The notes under the pieces were generated by a model. That model had not been told where the DNA came from. It saw only the letters and a list, made by a program, of their open reading frames with translations, and ran no database searches. A DNA stretch of 64,000 bases from Coix lacryma-jobi var. lacryma-jobi (taxonomy: Eukaryota > Streptophyta > Magnoliopsida > Poales > Poaceae): NCBI GenBank assembly GCA_009763385.1, contig CM019824.1, positions 155,862,357-155,926,356 on the forward strand, given 5' to 3'. Made by a program: the position numbers and the translations under genes. Positions 35,845 to 47,925 of the stretch are shown here, piece by piece. Position 1 is the first letter of the stretch. Each line of letters opens with the position of its first letter.

Positions 35845-35995
35845 TCAGCAAGTTCCAGATTGAGCTAAAGGCAACACCTAAACTAAGCTACCATTAAACA
35901 CTGACCAAACATAAGGCTACCACTGAACAAAGATGGAGAAAGAAGAGTGCAAACACAATTCACACAAATTAACTTAGAAAGACTGTCTAGGAAAA
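35845..35995 (+). pseudogene. Deleted duplicate scrap of the MULE transposase
   Basis: GTTCCAGATTGAGCTAAAGG and the following bases match 32351-32390 of the transposase gene. AAGATGGAGAAAGAAGAGTG, continuing AAACACAATT, matches 32619-32650. The sequence between is missing or rearranged. It is on the same strand as the gene, about 3.5 kb downstream, and noncoding. Confidence 0.75.
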
Positions 35996-36612
35996 CACAT
36001 AGTACCTAAGCAGACTATTAGTGATCAATGATGGAAAGACCAAGCTAAAGCTCGATCGCTCGGTGATCATTCCATGCTGCCACACCATGAGAAGACAAGG
36101 ACGAACGGTCTCTGATCTGACGGAGTTGCTACATGGCAATGGAAATGGCATGACACTATGACAGCCAGCAGAGACAGGTGCAGGAACACGAAATAAAGAA
36201 ATTGTTGGTTTGCTGCCATCTGAAGTAAATGAAGTGAAATTACAAGGATTAAAATTTTAGATATCCTGAATCCAAAACAACCTGCCAAAATTACAAGTGA
36301 TTTGTGGTGAACACAATATAAGACAATGTGATAAAACCATGCACAAAATAGAAAAACTGAGAGATGAACAAATCAAATGTAACAAAGATGCGGTGTTTGC
36401 TCACAGAATCAACAACAAATAATATTTTTCTATGAGAATACAAGGAAAAAAAAATTGTGTCTCGCCACAAAACAAAAAAAACAGAGATGTGGTGTGTGCT
36501 AGCACAAAACACAATAAACAATAAATGACAATTTTTTCTATGTAAGGACAAGGACAAAAAATTAGTTTCAGCTAGCAAAAATCACACCAATCAGAACAGA
36601 AAAAAAAACATT

Positions 36613-36691
36613 TTCAACCCTCCTCCTTTACCAGGGCTCGGGACCTGCTATTGGGACAAACATAGGTCACACACCATAGGCGGAGTTAAAT
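36613..36691. repeat. Direct repeat, copy 2 (about 80 bp)
   Basis: Near-identical to 33808-33891, in the same orientation, with a two- to three-base difference at GCTCGGG/GCTTGGG and a small indel at CTATTGGG/CTATGATGGG. No gene overlaps it. Confidence 0.8.
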
Positions 36692-38180
36692 TTTTTTGAC
36701 TAACTTAGATTCTACGAAATGATTCTTTCATGTCTTTCATGGACAGAGGATATCAAAGACAAAATAATGAAATGTGTTGGCACAGAACAAAACAAGTCAC
36801 AATTTTCAGTGTAGCACAAACTCACAAGTATCAATTTTTTTTATGAGGAAACAAGGACAAATTCAGAGTTACCTTAGTTCCATTTAGCCCAACCTTAAAT
36901 GTCAACTTATCTTCTAGTAGATTTCATGTATATGCTCCCACCTGTCAGCTTAGTTGTGCCATATAAACAAAACAATTAACATATACAAGCAACAACTCTA
37001 GACATTATTCATATAGGGTCTGTTTATATATTGTTCCATACACATATCCATCAACATGTTCCATTTAAAACACCCTATAAAGCTAATTATATGAAGCTCA
37101 TGTCATCTTGTAGTACTTCTCATAGACCTGATAACAAATAATTAAAACAAAATAACTACAACATGTCAGATGACACAAAAACAGAATGCAACTCTTCTGC
37201 TAGTGTTTACCTCAGCATCATATTCTATAACTTTACGTCGACCGTCGACAGATTGGTTGAATTCGTTGAAGATCATCTCACTGACATACTTGATGAGAAG
37301 GTGAGGAATATCGGCCTCAGCAAACTTATCATTCAGAGATACATTTGGTTCCCACAGTTCCAGATACTTCATGGCAAATACACCACTATCATTATCAAAG
37401 CTGAAACAAGATATAAATGAAAAAAAATGTTAACAAGTTTCATGTGAGTTTGTATAATGTGCATATATACGAAAAAATTTACAAAATAGGAAACATACTT
37501 CTCAGATTGCTGAGGCACATTTCCAAATATGATAGAATACGAATGAAAGCCCATATCAATCTTAACAACATCTTTCCAAAGTGTGGCAAAGTTTTTCACC
37601 TGAAACAAGTTTGATCAAAACTTTTACACTACATGTCTATGTTTTCCCTTGCACAAAACAAAATGTTGTTAAGTTTGATCAAAAGTATCTACAAGTTCAA
37701 TGCAAGGGGTATGCCTACTTACAAATTCATCTTGCACAGCTCTATGGAAATCCGAGTCTACTCCAGACCACGAATCCAAGATAACAAACAACCTTCTTTT
37801 TATGTGCACAACAACTACATACCACCGCTCATGGAATAGAATTGGGAAGTAAAGCTGCCAAATTAAGAAATACCATAAGACATATTCATATACTTATACT
37901 ATGCCCACAACAATAACAGAAAATAATATGTTACTAACCAAGCTGGAATTTGATAAAGGCCTAGCACGAGAAGCACCCTCAAAGCACATCTTAGCATTAT
38001 CACAAAGCACTTGTTCCTTAATGTCGTTATGACCATGATTTCCAATCAAGTAGTCCTTAAGAAACAGATTCGATCACATAGTCACAAAAACGTATTGCAG
38101 CACGAAGGCAATCAACAGTTCAATCATACTTACCCCAACTTTTGAGAAGAAGTAGTGGTTGTAAGAGGTCCTGGGATGTC

Positions 38181-40125
38181 TGTTGATGGTCCTTAAACAC
38201 CTGTTTTACCATCAACATTTTACCCTAAAATTCACCAAAAAGGCATGAAATGTAGTCAAATAGGTTTCAAACTAACCAAATTCCACATGTCCATAGATTT
38301 TTATTTGAATGCAGGAATTTGGACCAAATTTGGACATATGGACGCACCAGAGGCCAAGCCCACACACCAGGGCCCAAATGGGCCTAGGGGGGTGGCGCCC
38401 GCCACTTGGGTTGGCCCAAACCATCCCCCCTGCCACGTCACTGATCCATGTGACCACCCCAAGGCCAAATCTTGGCCCTTGGTCACTAGGTCAGTGGCAT
38501 CGGACGACTACGGAGGGGAGTGGCGTGGATCATGACCTAAGTCGGTTGCTAGGACATGCAACCGACTTCCAAACCGCCTTGGACAACCACCTGGAGGCCG
38601 TAGGATCAAAGACGGTGCATCCAACGGCCAGGGGACTGGCGCCCGCCACCTGACCTAACCCTAGGTCGGTTGGCTGCCCCCTATAAGTACCCCCCTCACT
38701 CCACAAGGCTATAAATACCCCCCTGGAGGCACCATTCCATTCGTACCGCAACACACCAAGAAGCAAAGCAACACCAAGCAAGAGAAGTGAGAGCAAGTTA
38801 GAAGCTCAGAGAGCTTAGGCAAGTAGGTTAGCTAGTAGAGAGAGTATAGCTCTAGTGCCCTCGCTACAGCGCGGCTCTTAGTTTAGCACAGCTCAGCCTA
38901 AGTCCTTGGTAAAAGGAGCGTAGAGCTTGCTAAGAGAGAAGCGGGTGCGAGCGACTGGCATCGGAGGTCGGTTGATTTCCCGGCGTCTCTGGTCTGGTTT
39001 GCTCTCTTGTATCTCAGGTACATTTATCTTTATCTCAGTATTACTTTAAGCATTACTTTCAGTATTACTTTATCAAGTACCTTGAGTGTGACCTAGCTAT
39101 CCTACAGATCAATTCACTTAGCCATAGTAGTTAATCTCTAGTGAGCTTAGTGTTTGATCTTTGCCAATAGGTTGCTTAGTTAGTTTAGTGTTTATCTTAT
39201 TAAGTCAAGTATTTGCTCTGACGTCCGCAAGGGTGTCTCTATTCAAAGCTAGGATAGAGATAGTTAGAATATAGTTAAGCGTGGTGCTTAGTTATAGACT
39301 TACCTTCAGATACGGCTAGACCCCCGGATAGCTGTGGTAGCAAGCAGGTGGTGACAGCCCTGTGCGCCTTGAATTCCACCACATAGTTGGCCCAGTTTAA
39401 CAGTAAGGCTCGTTGTGCTAGCGTTCAACCTAAGTAAGTGGTAAAGGCTAGTACGCCTCGATACTTGACAAGATAGGAATAAAACTTTACTCAACTTAGT
39501 TGCTTTATTGACTTTTGCCTACCTTGCTTCGTAACTATCTTGCTTCGTAGTTATCTTGCTTGTAGTTATCTAGGATTAGTTATTAGTAGTTAGTTAGTTA
39601 CCCTTAGTTACCCCCCTATCTATCTAGTTATCCACCTTACCTTAGCCATCCATTTCGTCCTTACCTATCCACCCACATATTCTTTCTAGCCTTTCATTTT
39701 CCCTTCTTCCCTTTTCCTTTTTCTTATTTCTTCGACTCTCATCCCCTCCTTGACTCAACTCATTCACCACTCTAGCCTTCCCTTGGGATCAAATAAATCG
39801 ACACCTGGTACTCCCAGGCGAAGTGCTACTACGATAGTTCTGTGCGCTTGCAGAATCTCCTCCTAGTAGATTGCATTCTCTCTAGCTAGCTCCTACTAGT
39901 GTCGGGATTGACAACCCCGCTTGGCATTAGTAGATAGCTGCATTAGCTCCACTCCTTTAGGTATAGTGACCGGTCTTGCTTCAAGCATTTCTGACGCCGT
40001 TGCCGGGGATAGACTCCGTAGTCTACTCCTAGTAACAACGTTAGCAAGTGCCAACAAGCATTCCTGGGCCGTTACCGGGGATAGTTGCCTAGCTCTATCT
40101 TTAGTGAAGCTAAGAACTACCAACA
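38181..40125 (+). mobile_element. Solo LTR (H), 1945 bp, TSD ATGTC
   Basis: It begins TGTTGATGGTCC and ends ACTACCAACA, with the 5-bp duplication ATGTC at 38176-38180 and 40126-40130. There is no internal domain. It is the same family as the inverted copy at 1-6439. Near its 3' end two similar phrases occur (GACGCCGTTGCCGGGGATAG and GGGCCGTTACCGGGGATAG). These look like the sequence that follows many Ty3-type LTRs, and the other copy lacks this segment. It landed in an exon of the ULP1-like gene. Confidence 0.9.
38710..38717 (+). promoter_or_regulatory. TATA box of solo LTR H
   Basis: TATAAATA followed by CCCCCCTGGAGG. The same context is present on minus at 1262-1269 in the sister LTR, supporting a conserved promoter. 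A second TATAAGTA lies 26 bp upstream. Confidence 0.6.
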
Positions 40126-40612
40126 ATGTCTCTTATGGAATAAGAGTTTGCACAGTGCATTAACTACAAAATAATTAACCTTGCTATTTGGTTTCAGAGA
40201 ATTTCCAAGCGCACTAAACTTAACAATGACATGTCCATAGTCAATCACTGCAACACTGCAAAGAACAAAAAGCAAAACAGTTATCCACATGCTTCTAAAG
40301 CATCAACAACTAACAAGCCACTATAATGACTAGAACTTACTCTGAGAATTCACTTTCAGACAACCTCAACACAACATCATAGACATCGGCCTCCAGACTT
40401 GACACTCTAATATTAGCATGGGCCTTGATATAAGGACTCAGCTTGAATTTGCTTGGGATGACAACTCTCCTTGGGCGATGAACTGCAATCTTATAGCTGG
40501 AACACTGATATGAAGCTTCAGCAGCATCTTGGTTGAATAAGAAGCCAGAGCCATTGCACGAACCATTACTCCTTGAAGACAAAAAAGTCCCATGAACATT
40601 TGAAACATTTTC

Positions 40613-40736
40613 ATGCATAGGACTTGGTGTGCCAGAAAGTACCTGAAAAATTCAGAAAAGCACATAAAATTTTTATGCATAGGACTTGGTGTGCCAGAAG
40701 GTACCTGAAAAATTCAGAAAAGCACATAAAATTGTT
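40613..40736. repeat. 62-bp tandem duplication over a splice acceptor
   Basis: Copies at 40613-40674 and 40675-40736 differ at only a few bases. Each contains, on minus, TTTTTCAGGTAC, the acceptor and first bases of a ULP1-like exon. The duplication therefore offers two acceptors 62 bp apart. The distance is not a multiple of three, so only one keeps the frame. Confidence 0.85.
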
Positions 40737-43690
40737 CGAAGAGGCTGAATAGAAGTGGTCATAAGAAAAAAAAAACTACAAAACAAATCAACACCAACAA
40801 CCACACTATACATCCATGTCGAATGCATTGTCATTGTTCTGGATACACACATCCATCATCCAACTACTCATAATAGTTACTTTAATATTACATCAGTTAC
40901 CCAGCTACAACCATTCCTCATCTAATAGAGGACACAGGCTAATCGAAAAACCACCAAATTATTGCAACTTGCTTAAACTAGAAACCCCAATTCAAGGAAT
41001 CTTGTCGTACTCCAAGAGGAACAACAGCAGCAAGTGGTACTGGCTCAATAACATCTTCATCTTCTGCAGCAGCACTAGTCTAATTAACTCCAGTAGCACT
41101 TGTCTCATTCATTGCAGGAGGAACACTAGCTGAAGCATCAGTACTATCATATTCGGTCAAAGGCAAAGATTCCATAGTGAAACATTCCTATACATCAGGA
41201 TAACATGATATTAGGACACAACATTTGAAAGATTTCAAACACAATTTTCCTACTATGCTGCTAAAGAATCTTACATTTGCAACATTATTATGATGTTGTT
41301 CCTCTACAATATTGGCACTTTCAAGATTCCCAGGAAGAGAATCTGTAGGTAATGGATTATCCATGATATGAACAACAACAACAAATCCTTCGGGTCCAGC
41401 ACAAAATTGGAAATGAAAATGGCTTTCAGATTGCACCTTAAAAAAATCCAAACAAATGATAATAATTAAGGGTACAAACAATGAATACGCACATGCACCA
41501 TCAACAATTACCACAGAAAGAAATATTACGACATTTACCTCAGAGTGAACTCCACTACCAATAGGGCGCCTAAGTCTAGGATCTTCAACATAGTTGCCCA
41601 AATCATCTTCATCTTCTAGAATCCTGAACGAAGGCATGCTAGGACTATTGAAATAAGGAGTCCTTGTTGACAAAGATTTCCGAGGAGGTGTTTTTCATAC
41701 TAAATTTAATGGAAACCAAATAAGCAACCATAATTACGAATGTCACATCTACTAATTCAGTAATACAAAACTCAAACATGCATATGAACCACAAGTATCC
41801 AAGGCAGCAAAAACATTGTCAACCAACTCATTTTCATTTGAAATTGGTGCTGCATGCTCTTCATTCACAGGCTCCAAGATCACCTCCTCATTGCACTATA
41901 AAGAAATAGACAATTGCAAACTGAGTACTAGGCACGTGAAGCCAATTAAATGTGTATAGGTTATTTATTGCATGTCCTAAATACTAAAATTGCACAACTC
42001 AATACCTGAAATTTACATTATTCCTAATTGCAATTATTTACTGTGTCTACAAGTAAAATTAGTATTGAGTACCATGAATAGATCAAAAATAAAATAAAAC
42101 TTTTACAAATTGAAACATGCATAGTCACCCACTGAAGATGGACGAACAGAAGTAGAAGCACTTTCAGCTTTATCACCAAAAGCATTACCAGCATCCGCAC
42201 GGCTAAGTGGCGATCTGACAAGTTTTTTCTTAACTGCACGTCGACACTTACGTGATGCAGTGGCAGACATTAAAGATTCAGATGTACTTTCTTTCCTCTT
42301 CCCACCTATCTTGGATTCAGCAACTAAAATATAGGAAAACAAAAAAATATTGAAGGCTACAAATACTAAGCATTGACGATAAACTGTCTATATTCCTCTC
42401 TTTCATTGCACACTTACCCTTTTGTGGAGAGGCATTTTCAAGAATAAGAGGGTTCTCTGCAGTAGCTCCAGCTCCAGATACTGGACATGATCGGGAAAGT
42501 CTTGTAGACATCCTCAACCGCATCTTCCAATCAATGTCAGGGCTAAGGTGCAAACTGCTGCTTTTCCTCTTCTTTTTATTTGTAACTAAAGATGCGCATA
42601 AAAAATTGTAAACAAATAATTATGGCAAACAGAATCAACAACCAACTCATTGAGCACTTCAACTACCTTGAACTGCACCGTCTTGAGAAGAAAAATTTCA
42701 GATGCCTCAGGTGGTACAATTTGTTTTCTCTTCCCTTTACTTGCACCTGATTCTGCACATGATTAAAAGGAATACAAAATCTTATCACTCGGATCAAACA
42801 AACGAACACAAAACAATCCATATACCTTCAGCAGATGAGTTAGCAGAAGGAAGAATTTCAGTTGACTGAGAAGCACCACATTTCTCTGATTCATACAAAA
42901 CACCTTCTGATTCAAGCACCTCTGTCCGAGAGCCTTCTTCTTCATGATTATTAGGTGCAGATGCATTCTTCGGTTCAGCAAATTTCACATTTCTATCTTT
43001 AGCAATACCTTTTTCAACATCAGCATCTAAGATAACTTTTTCGCACCTGTTACAGTTGCAACAGGAGGCATGGTCGCATCCAATACATCTACACTAACAG
43101 AAACATGAACAGGATGAGGCACTGGGACATCCACTTCAGCTGCAGCATCACCGACACCTTCATCATCACCATGGGCTCGTTCAGTACCAGGTACTCTGCC
43201 AGCTGAACTACCAGCATTGACATCACCACCGCGACCAACTACATGTGTGTCATGCATATACTTGAACATCTTTGCAACAAGTGTGTTGGGGGACCTAAAT
43301 CCTAGTTTTCTGTGGTGCCTAACAAAAATTTCACTCGTACTATCCCTGTCCTGAAATGCCAAGCCAATAATACAAAAGAAATGCACAATGAAAATTTCAG
43401 TATACAAGAATAATAATATCTAATAATATTGACAAAACTTAAACATTGCACAAGGCGTCTACCTCATCATGTATGAAAGCACAATGTCTATCAATGGTTG
43501 ACCTAAAAGCATCACAGGCCTCTTCTGGTACAAGCTCTAAAGCATAGCAAGTCTCATCAACAGATTTAACCTACACAAATATCAACAGATGCGCATTAAA
43601 TACTCTCATCGACCATCTCTACAGCATAGCAAGTGTCATCAACATATTTGACCTACACTCACCGGACGCTTTCCATAGACATCACCAGAC

Positions 43691-44966
43691 TGTAAGTGCA
43701 ATCAAGCCCTAATTGTGGGTTTTGGTGATAATGACCACACGATTGGAGAACTAATGAGATTCATGAAGTTGATAAGCAGGTTATGATAAGAAAGGATGGT
43801 GTATGTACGTTGGTGGACCCCCCATACTACATTTCATCGGATCCGGACTCAAAGTGATATATCAAGCTTTTTCATTTGAATTTGAGTTATAGGAATGTCG
43901 TACTATCAAGGGGGAATGCAAATACATTGCTATGGCTGAATGACATGTGCTCAAACCAACCCAAGCCATCCATGTTTCTAACCAAAGACAGCTGCACTGA
44001 ATTCCAATCCAACCCTGTCTGATTGGTAGGCGCGGCAGTGCCGCTCTTGTCGCGGCAGTGCCGGGCCGCGGCACTGCCGGGCTTCGGCCGACACTGCCGC
44101 GACTTATTGTAACCGTTGGCAGGGAGGAGATATTTACTCCATCTCCCTGCCACCCCAACGGTGATCCACGACCAGAACTCGTCACCTACCTCCAGACAAG
44201 CTTCTCTCTTCCCCATTGAAGGCTCTCAACTCCCCTCTCACCAATCCTTCGATTTCCATTGATTCCAAGTGATTGAGAGGCTTAAACCTTCATCAAAGAG
44301 AAGCCCTAGCTGAGATCTACTTCCTAGAGCACTTGATTTGAGCCATAGCCGGTGGATTTGCTTCTATTACTCTTGGGTTCTTGGAACCCTAGCCGGCTAG
44401 GCGTCACCCTAGAGCCTTGCCAACTTGTGTGGCAGCCTAGGGAGGTTTGTAATCGATTGTTCAGCTAGTATTATTACCCCTCACCTCAAGGATTTGGTTC
44501 CTTGACTTGAGAACGAGGTAGAGTTGCAAAGCTCATGACCTAAGTGGTCAACCTCAACAACGTGGAGGTAGGCAAGCCTTGGTGGCGAGCTGAACCACGG
44601 GATAAATCACTTGTCTCTTGTGCTTGCTTAGTTTCATTCTTCATATTCATGAGCTTGTGATAGATTCTAGGGTTTGGCCCGATCTACTTTATTCCTCTTA
44701 TTTGGCTTGGAGTAGTTGGTTCTGCTGGTTCATAGAACTTGTTGTAGCATTTCTATTCATATAGAATCAGTTAGTTGTGGCTGGATTTCGAATTGCAGCT
44801 TCTGGTCTCACACTGCGCGGCAGTACCGCGCTGGGGCCGGTAGTGCCGGGCAGCGGCAGTGCCGGGCACAGAGCGGTAGTGCCGGGCTTATCTAATTAAG
44901 TTTTGAGCTGTGATTTTTGACAGGCCTATTCACCCCCCCCCCCTCTAGGCCACACAGGTCCTTACA
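43691..44966 (+). repeat. copia B 5' LTR, 1276 bp
   Basis: Starts TGTAAGTGCAATCAAGCC and ends CACACAGGTCCTTACA. Two clusters of the CGGCAGTGCCG palindrome lie at 44033-44100 and 44816-44886, four units each. A block GAACCACGGGATAAATC near 44592 is shared, with small changes, by the other SIRE-like LTRs in the window. It ends in the C-run TTCACCCCCCC...TCTAGGCC common to these LTRs. Confidence 0.95.
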
Positions 44967-44968
44967 AG

Positions 44969-44980
44969 TGGTATCGGAGC
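44969..44980 (+). other. copia B primer-binding site
   Basis: TGGTATCGGAGC lies two bases after the 5' LTR. It matches the initiator-methionine tRNA primer site usual for copia elements (TGGTATCAGAGC) at 11 of 12 positions. Minus-strand DNA synthesis would start here. Confidence 0.85.
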
Positions 44981-45014
44981 CTGGTCTCTCAGCAGCACTT
45001 CACCGTGCGAGAGA

Positions 45015-47918
45015 ATGGCCACCGACGGAGGAACGGGTAACGTTAGCGTTGTGCAACCCACACCTGAAGTGGAAATGCACACCGCTAGCAGCAATGAAAG
45101 TCTCTCCACAGCAAGTGAGAAGGCACCTCCTCAAATGGGTGTGTCGGCCGGAGAGCTCGCAAGAAGAAAGGAGGAAAGAAGATTGAGAAGAGAAGCTAGA
45201 GCCAAAGCAAGAGAAGATGCAGCGTCTCTCAAAGCAAAAGCAGAAAAGGCTCAAAGAAAAGAAGAGAGAAGGATTAGAAGAGAAGAAAGAGCCAAGAGAA
45301 GAGAAGAAAAGAAGAAGGAGGAAGAGCTCCAAGCAAAGAAGAGTGTGAACTTGAGTGATGACTCAAGTAGCACCGAAGATGGAGATGATCACTTCTCCTA
45401 CACACATAAGGACAACAAGAAGAAGGAGGAGATGAAGAAGTCATATAAAGAAGTATCCTTTAACTATTCTTCTATGACTAACCATGACTCTAGGCCTCTC
45501 ATCAATGTGCCCGCGGGCAAGTTACCTCGTTTTGACGGGACTAACTTTGCCAAGTGGAAGCACATTATGAAGACCTATCTTATTGGTCTCCATCCAGGTA
45601 TTTGGGAGATAGTGCACAATGGACTTGAAGCACCGGTTGATCCAAAGAGCCCCACTCAAGATGAATTCCGCAACATTCATCTCAATGCCCAAGCCACTAG
45701 TGTGTTGCTTAGTGCCTTGGATGGTGATGAGTACAACAAGGTCATGGGAGTTGAGGTTGCAAAGGAGATTTGGGACACATTGCATATAGCTCATGAAGGG
45801 GTTGACAAAGTGAGGCAATCCAAGATTGACTTGTTGATGGCTAAGCTCAACCGGTTTGTGATTTGTGATGGTGAAGGTCCTCAAGAGATGTTTGATAGAT
45901 TGATGGTGATTGTTGGTAAGATTAGAGGGCTAGGTGGAAATGAAATCAATGATCACAAGGTTGTGAAGATCATGTTAGAGGCATACTCACCTAGAAATGA
46001 GACCGTAGTGACATTGATTAGGGACAAGAAGAAGTTTGAGCAATTCACACCTAGTGATGTGCTTGGAAGGATTATCACATTTGATATGCAAAGAGAAGAG
46101 GCAAATGAGAGAAGGAAGCTTGGAGAGTTGCAAGCTAGGCTAGATGGGATGAAGATCAAGGATGTGGCACTTAAGGCTAGCAAGCCATCAAGGCAAGCAA
46201 CATCAAGCAAGACAAAATCAAGCAAGCAAGCCTCTACAAGCAAGCCCAAGCAACAAAAGAAGAAAATTGAAGTTGAGGACAGCACATCATCATCTTGTGG
46301 AAGTGAAAGTGATGGTGAAGAATTTGAAGAAATTGGTGATATAGCTCTTTTCATGAGAAGATACCGCAAGGGGCTCAAGAAGGAAGGTTACAAGTTTGTA
46401 AAGAGAAGGTTTCCAAACAAGAAGAAAAGAACTTGCTACAATTGTGGAAGCACCGACCATTTCATAGCACATTGTCCACATGAGAAGAAGGACAACTTCA
46501 ACAAGGGCAAGAAAGATGACAAAGGCACATACAAGAAACACAACAAGAGATACATGGGAGAGGCTCACATTGGACATGAATGGGATTCAACCGCACAAAC
46601 CTCAAGTGAAGAAGATGAGAAGATAGCAACAATAGCATTTCAAAAGTCATCTCCTTCACCAAGACTATTCAACAACTTGTCCGATGATGATGATTGCAAC
46701 TCCCACACTTGTCTCATGGCCAAGAAAGAGAAGGTGAAAAACGCTCACACTTCTAAAACCTCTCTTCCACCTAGTGACATCTCTAGTAGTGAACTTAGTG
46801 ATTCCTCTAGTAATGATGATTCTAGTGATGAAGAGATAAACATGATAACTAAAAGGTTGGATAAGAAAACCAAACTCTTTATTACTAAACTAATGGAGGA
46901 ACTAGAATGTGTACAAGCCGAGCTAGCAATAAGTGAGGATGCTCTCATCAAACAAGAGGACCTCTACATTGCTTGCAAGGAAGCTCTTGCATTAGAGAGA
47001 AGTGAGTTGGACGTCTTGCACGAGGCCTTGGCCAAAGAGCAAGATGAACATGCTTCCCTAAGGAAGGCCCATATTGCACTCAAGGAAAAGTATTGTGGCT
47101 TAGATGAAAAGCACAAAGAACTTGAGTTGCAATATAATCTTCTTTGGGAAAGCAACTCAACTCTTCCTAAAGCAAATGTCACCTCTATTCCCTCCACTAG
47201 TGAAGGTTGTGGAAAATGCTATAATGTTGATTTAAATATCTATTCCACTAACCTTGTGAACATGGAGGCCATGAGAAAGGAGATAGCAAGATTGACAAAT
47301 ATCATTGCAAATGGTTTTGTCAAGTCTACCACAAGTGCTAATGAGAAGACTCAAGAGAAGAGCAAGCCCAAGTTCAAGAATGGACGGCGTCCTTCCATAA
47401 AAGATGGGTTGGGGCATGAAAAAGGAGCCAAGACTAATGGAAGAAGGACAGTGAATGGCTATGAGTGTGTGAGGTTTGAGAAGAAGGGTCAGATTGGTAC
47501 AGTTCAGCCTGCACAGACCGCGGCAGTGCCGCGCCGGAAGGCGGCAGTGCCGGACCCCGGCAGTGCCGCCCCCAGGCCGGCAGTGCCGCGCCCCAAGAAA
47601 GGGAAGGCTACCAGTTTGCCTTCTGCTCAGTCTCACACACAACACAAGCAGGTACCCAACCCAAAGCAAGAATCTCAGAAACCAAAGGAATCTATTTGGG
47701 TGACCAAGAACAAGTTTGCACATCAACCCAAGATAGAAGCCCCAAGGAAGAGCATGTCATCTTGTTACATTTTAGGACACAACAACAGTGGTAAAGTTGT
47801 TGCAAAGTATGTTGGTGATAACAAGAGGACAGCCGACAAGTGCATTTGGGTTCCTAAGATACTTGTGACTAACTTGCAAGGCCCCAATATCAATTGGGGA
47901 CCTAAACCTAGGAACTAA
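45015..47918 (+). CDS. gag: copia B gag, 967 aa
   Basis: The ATG at 45015 is 34 bp after the primer site. Residues about 45-110 form a long Lys/Arg/Glu helix. The UBN2-type gag domain starts near residue 165 (LPRFDGTNFAKWKHIMKTYL) and runs to about residue 390. A CCHC zinc knuckle CYNCGSTDHFIAHC is at about residues 473-486. Acidic and coiled-coil regions follow. Residues 835-858 are made of four copies of the CGGCAGTGCCG palindrome (reading AVPRR, AVPDPGSA, PAVPRP). The end IWVPKILVTNLQGP is typical of the lineage. A second knuckle, clear in copia A, is degraded here (CYILGHNNSGK). Gag forms the virus-like particle. The frame is open throughout. Confidence 0.93.
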   Translation: MATDGGTGNVSVVQPTPEVEMHTASSNESLSTASEKAPPQMGVSAGELARRKEERRLRREARAKAREDAASLKAKAEKAQRKEERRIRREERAKRREEKKKEEELQAKKSVNLSDDSSSTEDGDDHFSYTHKDNKKKEEMKKSYKEVSFNYSSMTNHDSRPLINVPAGKLPRFDGTNFAKWKHIMKTYLIGLHPGIWEIVHNGLEAPVDPKSPTQDEFRNIHLNAQATSVLLSALDGDEYNKVMGVEVAKEIWDTLHIAHEGVDKVRQSKIDLLMAKLNRFVICDGEGPQEMFDRLMVIVGKIRGLGGNEINDHKVVKIMLEAYSPRNETVVTLIRDKKKFEQFTPSDVLGRIITFDMQREEANERRKLGELQARLDGMKIKDVALKASKPSRQATSSKTKSSKQASTSKPKQQKKKIEVEDSTSSSCGSESDGEEFEEIGDIALFMRRYRKGLKKEGYKFVKRRFPNKKKRTCYNCGSTDHFIAHCPHEKKDNFNKGKKDDKGTYKKHNKRYMGEAHIGHEWDSTAQTSSEEDEKIATIAFQKSSPSPRLFNNLSDDDDCNSHTCLMAKKEKVKNAHTSKTSLPPSDISSSELSDSSSNDDSSDEEINMITKRLDKKTKLFITKLMEELECVQAELAISEDALIKQEDLYIACKEALALERSELDVLHEALAKEQDEHASLRKAHIALKEKYCGLDEKHKELELQYNLLWESNSTLPKANVTSIPSTSEGCGKCYNVDLNIYSTNLVNMEAMRKEIARLTNIIANGFVKSTTSANEKTQEKSKPKFKNGRRPSIKDGLGHEKGAKTNGRRTVNGYECVRFEKKGQIGTVQPAQTAAVPRRKAAVPDPGSAAPRPAVPRPKKGKATSLPSAQSHTQHKQVPNPKQESQKPKESIWVTKNKFAHQPKIEAPRKSMSSCYILGHNNSGKVVAKYVGDNKRTADKCIWVPKILVTNLQGPNINWGPKPRN
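47519..47590 (+). repeat. Four CGGCAGTGCCG palindromes inside gag
   Basis: Four units spaced 15-20 bp apart, in frame within gag. Three are read as AVP and one as GSA, so the reading phase is not the same for all. The motif is the one found in the LTRs of this element. Confidence 0.9.
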
Positions 47919-47925
47919 ACTTGTC

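Larger units (their letters stand above)
35400..37097. other. Noncoding stretch of the MULE
   Basis: No gene is supported. It contains a Glu/Arg-type purine-rich stretch (35440-35640), a transposase scrap (35845-35995) and the second copy of the 80-bp direct repeat (36613-36691). It should include the promoter of the orphan gene and the 3' end region of the ULP1-like gene. Confidence 0.6.

Noticed and set aside
45000..45332. Minus-strand open frames opposite gag and pol
   Set aside because: Antisense shadows of real copia genes with no own features.
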